Shown here one piece after another: positions 1 to 5,402 of a DNA stretch of 17,434 bases. This DNA is from SIG710 sp045605745 (lineage in GTDB: Bacteria > Bacillota > Clostridia > Oscillospirales > CAG-272), in contig JAZUQN010000092.1 in assembly GCA_045605745.1 (NCBI GenBank), forward strand, positions 1 to 17,434, written 5' to 3'. The notes under the pieces were generated by a model that saw nothing but the letters and a program-made list of their open reading frames with translations, did no database searches and was not told the DNA's origin. Made by a program: the position numbers and the translations under genes. Position 1 is the stretch's first letter. Every line of letters starts with the position of its first letter.

Positions 1-1095
1 GGAAAGCTTGATGTACCCTCCAAAACTTTCCTCAACCTCTTTCACAGTTTCCTCACAGCACAGAGCATCGCATTTGTTAAGCACTGCAATAACATCATTC
101 CGCCCCGAAAGCTGTGCCAGCAAGGAACGGTCGTCATCGCACAGGGGGGAAGTTGCATCGAACACAGCAATTATAAGCTCAGCTTCGGCAATTGCGCTTC
201 TGCTCCGCTCAATTCCTATGCTTTCAACCTTATCTTCTGTTTCTCTGAGCCCTGCGGTGTCGCAAAGTAAAAGTGTCACATTGCCAAGAGAAGCGGTTTG
301 CTCAAGCACATCTCTGGTGGTGCCCTCAACATCGGTCACTATCGCCGCATCTCTTCCCACAATTCTATTATAAAGCGAGCTTTTGCCGGCATTTGTCCTT
401 CCGCAGATCACGGTTTTTATTCCTTCTCTGACTGCGTGTCCCGTTTTATAGGTCTTTTCAAGCTGAGAGAGCCGATTTCTGATATTTGTTATGCGGCGCA
501 GCATCTCGTCCTCTTCAATAGAAGCCAGATCCTCGTCCGGGAAATCGATCTTTGCATAGACGCTTGCAAGTATTTCGCAAATATCTTCATATATCTCTTT
601 AATTGCCAAGGTTAAATGACCTTCAAGACCGCCCCTTGAAAGAAGCAGCTGACCGTGAGTTTTTGCATCAAGAAGTGCCCCAAGATCCTCTGCCTGTGAA
701 AGGCTCAGCTTGCCCGAAATAAATGCTCTGCGAGTAAATTCTCCGGCCTCTGCACATCTGCAGCCTGCCGCAAGGCACAGCGAAAGCACACTCTCTGTAA
801 CAAGAACGCCTCCATGACAGCATATCTCAACGGTATCCTCACCCGTAAAAGAACCGGGAGCGCGGTATATAACCGCAATTCCGTCATCTATAACGGTATC
901 ATTCTCGTGGGAGGTCTCTTTGATGTAGCCGTATATCGCACATCTTGACCCATTCTCCGAGAGTCTTTTGCCGTTGCGTGGAAAAAACACTGCCGACGCA
1001 AATTCTATCGCTTCCGGGCCACTTATTCTTATCATAGCAACTCCGCCCTTGCCTCTTGGCGTGGACACAGCCGCAATCGTATCAAAAACCTTCAT
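1..1095 (-). CDS. mnmE: tRNA uridine-5-carboxymethylaminomethyl(34) synthesis GTPase MnmE (3' end outside window)
   Basis: MnmE with MnmG modifies C5 of the wobble uridine (U34) of certain tRNAs in the cytoplasm, using a folate one-carbon unit and GTP. The first 365 codons are present, read leftwards off the window edge; the family is about 455 residues, so about 90, including the C-terminal CxGK motif, are missing. Seen: the folate-binding N-terminal domain (about 1-120) with APGSFTGEDTVEI at 79-91 and GEFTRRAF at 118-125, the start of the helical domain, then the GTPase domain with G1 GRTNAGKS (232-239), G2 GTTRD (258-262), G3 DTAG (279-282, followed by Glu285) and G4 NKCD (340-343). G1 has Thr where GRPNAGKS is usual. 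The ATG at 1095 follows GGAG by 8 bases. It is last in the visible rpmH operon, 66 bp after jag; mnmG often follows. Confidence 0.97.
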   Translation of the reverse strand, partial: MKVFDTIAAVSTPRGKGGVAMIRISGPEAIEFASAVFFPRNGKRLSENGSRCAIYGYIKETSHENDTVIDDGIAVIYRAPGSFTGEDTVEICCHGGVLVTESVLSLCLAAGCRCAEAGEFTRRAFISGKLSLSQAEDLGALLDAKTHGQLLLSRGGLEGHLTLAIKEIYEDICEILASVYAKIDFPDEDLASIEEDEMLRRITNIRNRLSQLEKTYKTGHAVREGIKTVICGRTNAGKSSLYNRIVGRDAAIVTDVEGTTRDVLEQTASLGNVTLLLCDTAGLRETEDKVESIGIERSRSAIAEAELIIAVFDATSPLCDDDRSLLAQLSGRNDVIAVLNKCDALCCEETVKEVEESFGGYIKLS

Positions 1096-1128
1096 AAACC
1101 CTGCTCCATTCAAAGCAAATATAAATAT

Positions 1129-1155
1129 GCGGAACGGACGAGACGTCCGTTCCGC
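1129..1155 (-). terminator. Perfect stem-loop between jag and mnmE (possible attenuator)
   Basis: The arms GCGGAACGGACG (1129-1140) and CGTCCGTTCCGC (1144-1155) are perfect 12 bp inverted repeats around a 3-base loop. The stem is GC-rich and lies 6 bases after the jag stop. On the minus strand it is followed by a mixed AT stretch rather than a clean U-tract, so it is more likely a leaky terminator, mRNA 3'-end stabiliser or processing site than a strong terminator. This is inference from sequence alone. Confidence 0.55.
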
Positions 1156-1161
1156 TAAAGT

Positions 1162-1821
1162 TTAGTCATTCGACTTTTTCTCGTCGAGGTATATAACTAT
1201 CTTACGATTGTTTTCAGAGCCGATCGAATTTGTGGAAACGCCAGCAATTCCCTGAATTTCAGAGTGGATAATGCGTCTCTCATAAGGATTCATGGGCTCA
1301 AGCATAACGCTCTTTTTATAGCGAACGACCTTGTTTGCCATATGGCGGGCAAGTGTGCGGAGAGTCTCCTCTCTCTTCGCTCTATAGTTCTCGATATCAA
1401 TAGTGATCTTGCAATATTCCTTTTTCTCGCCTTCAACCTTCTTGTTTGCAGCAAGATTTGCAAGATACTGCAGAGAATCAAGAGTGTCGCCGTGATGTCC
1501 GATAAGCACTCCTGCGCTTTCACCGTCAATGCTGATAACAGTGTCTCCGTTATCACCGTCACGAACGGTAACCTTTGCATCAAGCTTCATATCATCAACA
1601 AGCTTGCTTATAAAAGCAACTGCAGCAGCCTTGCCATAAACCACATCCTCATATGAAGCAGAGATCTTAGCAGGCGAGCCGCCTATTCCAAGAAAACCCT
1701 TCTTTGCTTCTTCAATAACGGTATATTCAATAGCGTCAACGCTGGGAGCACCAAGCTCAAATGCCGCTTTCTCAAGTGCCTCTTCTATAGTTTTGGCACT
1801 AACTGTAATTTCCTTTTTCAC
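1162..1821 (-). CDS. jag: Jag/KhpB RNA-binding protein (Jag-N, KH, R3H)
   Basis: Cytoplasmic RNA-binding protein, also called KhpB or EloR in other Firmicutes, where it partners KhpA and affects cell elongation and mRNA regulation. In the 219 residues the domains run: Jag-N (about 1-52, with KKGFLGIG at 40-47), a type II KH domain (about 75-150, with the GxxG loop in IGHHGDTLDSLQYL at 107-120) and R3H (about 150-215, with NPYERRIIH at 178-186). The start is GTG at 1821 (minus strand), preceded by CGGAG about 7 bases upstream. It follows yidC by 17 bp, the usual yidC-jag pairing, and so should be co-transcribed from the rpmH promoter. Nothing is missing relative to the family. The linker between Jag-N and KH is short. 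Confidence 0.96.
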   Translation of the reverse strand: MKKEITVSAKTIEEALEKAAFELGAPSVDAIEYTVIEEAKKGFLGIGGSPAKISASYEDVVYGKAAAVAFISKLVDDMKLDAKVTVRDGDNGDTVISIDGESAGVLIGHHGDTLDSLQYLANLAANKKVEGEKKEYCKITIDIENYRAKREETLRTLARHMANKVVRYKKSVMLEPMNPYERRIIHSEIQGIAGVSTNSIGSENNRKIVIYLDEKKSND

Positions 1822-1838
1822 AATATAACTCCGTTGTT

Positions 1839-2999
1839 TTAATTATTTTCTTTTTCTTCTTCGTTCTTTTCCTTTGAGGGCTTTTCCTCTTTTAAAGGAG
1901 CTGCCATTGAGGAATTATTCTTGTTTTCCTTTTTATTATTCTCCTCTGCCGCCTTTTCAGCCGCCGCCTTTGCAGCAAGCGCACGCTCGCGAGTATCCTC
2001 AAAATCCTCGTCATCTATATGATGCAGAGAACGAACATATTTTCCGCTGCTCTTCTTCGGAGCAGAAGAAGCCTTGCCCTTAAGCTCACGCTCAGCCGCC
2101 TTATAGTCTTCTTCTGTAAACTTAGGCATAGGCATGACCTTTGAAAGGATAATTTGCTTAACAAAAGAGATAACATTCTTAAATGCCCAGTAAATACCTA
2201 TAGCACCCGGAAGCGTATATGCAAAATAGGTTGTCATAAGAGGCATGGTTATATCCATAACCGTATTTGAACAGCCCATGTTTGCATCCTGTGTCGAGGG
2301 AGCCTGATATGTGAATTTGCGCATAAGTTTTGTGCTCACAAACTGGAATATAAAAACGATCACAGGAACTATGAGAAGCCAGCTAAGTCCCTCTTGGCTT
2401 GGTGTAAGTCCCAAATTAAAATTGCCAAAAACATTGAAATTTGGCAAAGAATCAACACTTGGAATCTTTTCAGCAAAGCCCTCTATGGAACTAAAGGCTT
2501 CGGTGCCGATATCCCTTATGTGATTGATAAAGGGAATTGTTTGATGAGTTGTCGGGGCATTTTCGAGTCCCTTAACATTTTTGATAACCTCTGCGATCTC
2601 TTTTATCTGAGCGCCATTAAAGCCAACAACATATTTAAGGGGGTCAATAACTATCTGATACAGCGCCATAATAATAGGAAGCTGAATAAGAAGTGGGAGA
2701 CATCCGCTTGCAGGATTGAAATTCTCTTTCTGATAAAACTCAGCTATCTCCTGCTGCATCTTCTGCTTTGTAACCTGATCGTCCCTACCCTTATACTTGT
2801 TTCGGATAGCCATTTCCTTTGGACGAAGCTTTGCCTGTCTTATCTGGTTTTTTTGTTGTTTAATACCGAAGGGAAGGAACACAATCTCCACAAGGACTGC
2901 AAAGATGAGAAGCGCAACAACATAGCTTCCGGTAAAGGATTCAAACCATCTCAGTACCTGTCCTATCCAAGTCAGAATCGAATCGATTATTTTAATCAC
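1839..2999 (-). CDS. yidC: Membrane protein insertase YidC/SpoIIIJ/Oxa1 family
   Basis: Inserts and folds membrane proteins, alone or with SecYEG. Length 386. Membrane segments visible: about 26-45, 100-120, 206-225, and two in about 248-285, the five-helix core of Gram-positive YidC. NFNPASGCLPLLIQLPIIMALY (start 93, end 114) includes the family hallmark between helices 1 and 2. Odd points: Glu38 stands where the conserved groove Arg of SpoIIIJ/YidC sits; a loop of about 85 residues (120-204) separates helices 2 and 3; no lipoprotein signal is visible; and the tail (about 300-386) is highly charged, Lys/Glu/Ala-rich, as in YidC homologues that contact ribosomes. The only in-frame start after the upstream stop is GTG at 2999, with AAAAGGA only one base away, so the exact start is uncertain. 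It is fourth in the operon, 57 bp after yidD. Confidence 0.96.
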   Translation of the reverse strand: MIKIIDSILTWIGQVLRWFESFTGSYVVALLIFAVLVEIVFLPFGIKQQKNQIRQAKLRPKEMAIRNKYKGRDDQVTKQKMQQEIAEFYQKENFNPASGCLPLLIQLPIIMALYQIVIDPLKYVVGFNGAQIKEIAEVIKNVKGLENAPTTHQTIPFINHIRDIGTEAFSSIEGFAEKIPSVDSLPNFNVFGNFNLGLTPSQEGLSWLLIVPVIVFIFQFVSTKLMRKFTYQAPSTQDANMGCSNTVMDITMPLMTTYFAYTLPGAIGIYWAFKNVISFVKQIILSKVMPMPKFTEEDYKAAERELKGKASSAPKKSSGKYVRSLHHIDDEDFEDTRERALAAKAAAEKAAEENNKKENKNNSSMAAPLKEEKPSKEKNEEEKENN

Positions 3000-3006
3000 A
3001 TCCTTT
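2997..3006 (-). promoter_or_regulatory. Unusually close yidC ribosome binding site and ATG-TGA start-stop
   Basis: Read on the minus strand, AAAAGGA is followed by TGTGATT, so the Shine-Dalgarno sequence ends one base before the GTG that opens the yidC frame. An in-frame TAA lies three codons upstream of that GTG, so no earlier start exists. An out-of-frame ATG immediately followed by TGA overlaps the GTG. Initiation may be weak, or may occur at a later non-ATG codon such as ATT at codon 2. Confidence 0.55.
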
Positions 3007-3056
3007 TAGGATTTTAAATATCATTGCCCACGGAGCAAAAAATCTCTGCCGACCCA

Positions 3057-3290
3057 TTAGATTTTGCGTTTCTTTTTCTCAGGTACAGGGTCATATCCGC
3101 CGGCACAAAAGGGATTGCACCGAAGAACTCTTCTTACCGTTAGATAAAGTCCCACAAAAAAGCCGCGTTTCTGAAATGCCTCTATGGCATAGCTGGAGCA
3201 GGTTGGTGTAAACCTGCAGCTGGGTCTTCCTTTAAGCGGCGAAAGAAATTTTTGGTAAAACCGCAAAAGCCAAATACAAACATACTTCAT
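3057..3290 (-). CDS. yidD: Membrane protein insertion efficiency factor YidD
   Basis: A small membrane-associated protein that assists YidC-dependent insertion in E. coli; the biochemical mechanism is poorly defined. Length 77, typical of the family (about 70-85). Seen: an amphipathic N-terminus (YVCIWLLRFYQKFLSPL), the signature CRFTPTCSSYAIEA at 25-38, and RCNPFCAGGYDPVP at 57-70, with the conserved cysteines. The ATG at 3290 overlaps the rnpA stop in an ATGA, so translation is probably coupled to rnpA. The order rnpA-yidD-yidC is the conserved one. Confidence 0.97.
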   Translation of the reverse strand: MKYVCIWLLRFYQKFLSPLKGRPSCRFTPTCSSYAIEAFQKRGFFVGLYLTVRRVLRCNPFCAGGYDPVPEKKKRKI

Positions 3291-3694
3291 TTTGAAACAT
3301 CCTCTGAAATGTCCTCACAGAGCATTAAAAGACGTCCTAAGGCGTGCCTCATTTCGCTCTCAACCTCCTGACTCTTTGCTGTCTTGCAACCTTCTCTAAC
3401 TGCAAGAACTATCAAAAAGCCTTTTTTTAAAGCAACGCTCTCATCACGCTCGATTGCGCGATAAGCCTCTCTTATTATGCGCTTAGCTCTATTTCTCTCA
3501 TGAGCCTTTCCGTATTTTTTAGATACGGCAATGCCAACTCTGTTAAGATACTTTTTTTCAGGATTGGCAAGCATAAGACGCCTTGCTCCATAATCTCGAA
3601 GCACATAAACAGCAATGCGCTTGCCTACGCATTTTTTTCCCTTGGCATAAGCCTTCCCGTATAAATGATGTTCCTTTATAGCAACAATTTTCAT
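3287..3694 (-). CDS. rnpA: Ribonuclease P protein component
   Basis: Basic protein subunit of RNase P; it binds the catalytic RNA and the 5' leader of pre-tRNA in the cytoplasm. Length 135, slightly longer than the usual 110-120 because of an acidic C-terminal tail (EDISEDVSK). Seen: the central RNR signature ERNRAKRIIREAYR at 66-79, the preceding strand NRVGIAVSKKYGKA (51-64) and many Lys/Arg. The ATG at 3694 has AGGGAG 9 bases upstream. It follows rpmH by 172 bp, a gap containing a stem-loop, and overlaps yidD by 4 bp. Confidence 0.95.
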   Translation of the reverse strand: MKIVAIKEHHLYGKAYAKGKKCVGKRIAVYVLRDYGARRLMLANPEKKYLNRVGIAVSKKYGKAHERNRAKRIIREAYRAIERDESVALKKGFLIVLAVREGCKTAKSQEVESEMRHALGRLLMLCEDISEDVSK

Positions 3695-3794
3695 AAATCA
3701 TTTCTCCCTTCAAAGGGCGCTTCCGTCATTGTCATTTTGATGAAAAATTTAATTTTCTGATTTGTTGTTCAGAATAAAAAACATTTATAATATC

Positions 3795-3846
3795 AAAAAC
3801 CCCGATTTCCATTCAGTGGCTTGCACCTATGGGCATCGGTGGTTTT
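3795..3846 (-). terminator. Stem-loop between rpmH and rnpA (candidate attenuator)
   Basis: The arms at 3795-3806 and 3835-3846 pair over 12 positions with one mismatch. On the minus strand the 3' arm ends in GGGGTTTTT, which resembles an intrinsic terminator U-tract. The 28-base loop can form a further short helix (AGGTG with CACT). A partial terminator here would let abundant L34 mRNA be made with less rnpA and downstream message. The attenuation role is inference. Confidence 0.5.
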
Positions 3847-3866
3847 ATGATTGGTAGCAGAGAGAA

Positions 3867-4001
3867 TCAGTATGTGAGTCTCTTTCTGCCCTTTGCACGT
3901 CTTCTCTTAAGTACGTTTCTGCCGTCAGCAGTCTTCATTCTCTTTCTGAAGCCATGCTCCTTTTTTCTCTGTCTCTTCTTTGGCTGGTAAGTTCTGAGCA
4001 T
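3867..4001 (-). CDS. rpmH: 50S ribosomal protein L34
   Basis: Structural protein of the large ribosomal subunit. The 44-residue product begins MLRTYQPKKRQRKKEHGF and ends RAKGRKRLTY, both diagnostic of L34; it is very rich in Arg and Lys and has the usual length. The ATG at 4001 is preceded by a strong AAGGAGGTG 7 bases upstream and, about 80 bp upstream, by a perfect-consensus promoter. First gene of the minus-strand rpmH-rnpA-yidD-yidC-jag-mnmE operon. No oddities. Confidence 0.98.
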   Translation of the reverse strand: MLRTYQPKKRQRKKEHGFRKRMKTADGRNVLKRRRAKGRKRLTY

Positions 4002-4080
4002 TATCTGCACCTCCTTATAGTTTATCGGAAGCGTGTTGCTTTAATGTTGCTTTTACGCTTTTTACACAATGACACCCAAT

Positions 4081-4109
4081 ATTATAACCTTTCAACATTC
4101 ATTTGTCAA
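4081..4109 (-). promoter_or_regulatory. Consensus sigma-A promoter of the rpmH operon
   Basis: On the minus strand TTGACA (4104-4109) and TATAAT (4081-4086) match both consensus hexamers perfectly with a 17-base spacer. Transcription should begin near 4073, giving a leader of about 70 bases before the rpmH ATG. An A/T-rich tract (about 4111-4160) lies just upstream and may act as an UP element. Confidence 0.92.
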
Positions 4110-4190
4110 GAGATTTTTTTAAAATCCCTCCGTTTTCGTCCAAAAAAAGCAAAAATTCTATGAAAAAAGCTTGCCGCTATGTAAAAATCG

Positions 4191-4219
4191 TTGACTGAAA
4201 AGGTAAAAAGTGTTATACT
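4191..4219 (+). promoter_or_regulatory. Sigma-A promoter of holA (extended -10)
   Basis: TTGACT (4191-4196), a 17-base spacer and TATACT (4214-4219), with TGT directly before the -10, giving an extended -10 element. It is divergent from the rpmH promoter, about 82 bp between the two -35 boxes. The leader to the holA ATG is about 30-35 bases. Confidence 0.88.
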
Positions 4220-4247
4220 ATATTAGATACGGTTAGTTTTTTAGGTT

Positions 4248-4253
4248 GGAGGG
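4248..4253 (+). promoter_or_regulatory. Ribosome binding site that places the holA start at 4260
   Basis: GGAGGG abuts an ATG at 4254 with no spacer, but stands 6 bases from a second in-frame ATG at 4260. The second ATG is therefore the likely start, two codons inside the longest frame. Confidence 0.75.
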
Positions 4254-4259
4254 ATGAAG

Positions 4260-5291
4260 ATGCAGGTAATAACCGAAGCCGAATTCAGAAAACAAGTTAA
4301 AAGCGGTCTTGGCTCGGGATATCTTTTCTATGGCGAGGAGGACTATCTGAAAGCCCATGCACTTTCGCTTGCCGCAAGCGCCATTTGCCCGGATCCAACC
4401 TTTGCTTTTTTCGACACATCAAAAATTGACTTTCTTGATTATACTCCCGAAAAACTTACAAATGCAATTATGCCTCCCCCAATGATGGCAGAAAAAAAGC
4501 TGATAACGCTGACCGGTTTTGATTTCAGAGCACTGAAGGCAAGCGAAATAGACAATCTCTGCGCCACTCTCGAACTGTTAAGCTCCTATGAATACAACAC
4601 TCTTATACTTTGTGTTGCATCAGAATGTATTGACGAGGGCTATTCGATATCAAAACCCTCTGCCATTATAACCAAGCTCTCGAAATACCTTGTTCCTGTC
4701 AGATTTGAGAAAAGCACGCCCCAGAAGCTCTGCGCATGGGCTGCAAAGCATTTTGAACACGGAGGAGTTCACATAGATGCGCCCACCCTCAGCTTTTTTA
4801 TAAGTCACTGTGGAAACGGAATGTATCAACTGTCAAATGAAATTGATAAGCTTTGCGCTTATGTTCTTTTTGAAGGCAGAGACACAGTGACAAAGGATGA
4901 CATAAAGGAAGTGACAACTGCCGACACAGAATTTGACACCTTTGCTCTTGCAGGCGCAATAATGGAAGGAAAAAATGACGAGGCACTGTCGGTGCTCGAC
5001 TTTTTAAAATTCAAACGGATAGAACCGCTTATTATTTTTGGGGAAATATCAAAGACATTTTGCGATCTGCTTATGGTGAAGCGTTTAACAGAAGACGGAA
5101 TGAGCCCCTTTGACATAGGAAGGGCTAAGCTTATGAATGAATACCGCGCAAAGATCTATGCTGCAAGTGCTTCCAAAATATCCTATGATAGGCTCTATCG
5201 CAAGATCGAGCTTTGCAACGACGCCGACAAGCAGCTAAAGCTTTCCCCCCTTGGCTATTCTGCCATTGAAATGCTTATTTGCGCAGAATAA
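4260..5291 (+). CDS. holA: DNA polymerase III subunit delta
   Basis: The delta subunit opens the beta sliding clamp as part of the clamp loader (with tau/gamma and delta'). With the 4260 start it is 343 residues, the normal size. Seen: N-terminal YLFYGEEDYL at about 22-31 (delta's degenerate nucleotide-fold beginning, without a Walker lysine), a middle region with LSNEIDKLCAY, then the C-terminal collar domain with FALAGAIMEGKNDEALSVL and a closing helix with SPLGYSAIEMLI. These are family-typical. It is transcribed alone from its own promoter, divergent from rpmH. No terminator is evident in the 111 bp before the next gene, so some read-through is possible. In Firmicutes holA commonly lies near comEC and rpsT; here it sits beside rpmH. 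Confidence 0.94.
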   Translation: MQVITEAEFRKQVKSGLGSGYLFYGEEDYLKAHALSLAASAICPDPTFAFFDTSKIDFLDYTPEKLTNAIMPPPMMAEKKLITLTGFDFRALKASEIDNLCATLELLSSYEYNTLILCVASECIDEGYSISKPSAIITKLSKYLVPVRFEKSTPQKLCAWAAKHFEHGGVHIDAPTLSFFISHCGNGMYQLSNEIDKLCAYVLFEGRDTVTKDDIKEVTTADTEFDTFALAGAIMEGKNDEALSVLDFLKFKRIEPLIIFGEISKTFCDLLMVKRLTEDGMSPFDIGRAKLMNEYRAKIYAASASKISYDRLYRKIELCNDADKQLKLSPLGYSAIEMLICAE

Positions 5292-5343
5292 AATCTGCAA
5301 TTTTCCTCATTTATATATTTTGTTTATTTTTGGTTGATAATTC

Positions 5344-5370
5344 AATTGTAGCATATTACGGCATATTATA
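5344..5370 (+). promoter_or_regulatory. Candidate promoter of the ABC transporter gene with tandem GCATATTA
   Basis: TATAAT (5365-5370) is a perfect -10; the nearest -35-like hexamer TTGTAG (5344-5349) gives a short 15-base spacer, so this promoter may need an activator. The octamer GCATATTA occurs twice (5349-5356 and 5359-5366), 10 bp apart, the second copy overlapping the -10. That phasing puts both on one face of the helix, as for a dimeric regulator. The gene's own ribosome binding site is AAAGGAG, 5-6 bases before the ATG at 5403. Confidence 0.45.
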
Positions 5371-5402
5371 ATGATGAACACATCACGCTGAAAGGAGCAT
5401 AA

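Noticed and set aside
8..615. Plus-strand open frames opposite mnmE
   Set aside because: The minus strand here encodes an uninterrupted, motif-complete MnmE; the plus-strand translations are low-complexity and lack ribosome binding sites.
1264..1656. Plus-strand open frame of 130 codons opposite jag
   Set aside because: Its opposite strand encodes the KH and R3H domains of Jag; the antisense frame has no credible start context or protein features.
2394..3017. Plus-strand open frame of 207 codons opposite yidC
   Set aside because: Long only because it is antisense to YidC codons; no ribosome binding site and no family resemblance.
4002..4253. Replication origin next to rpmH
   Set aside because: Only one weak DnaA-box-like 9-mer, no cluster, no dnaA; the AT-rich bases are explained by two back-to-back promoters.
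4254..4259. holA starting at the first ATG (4254)
   Set aside because: The ribosome binding site directly abuts this ATG; the ATG at 4260 has normal spacing.
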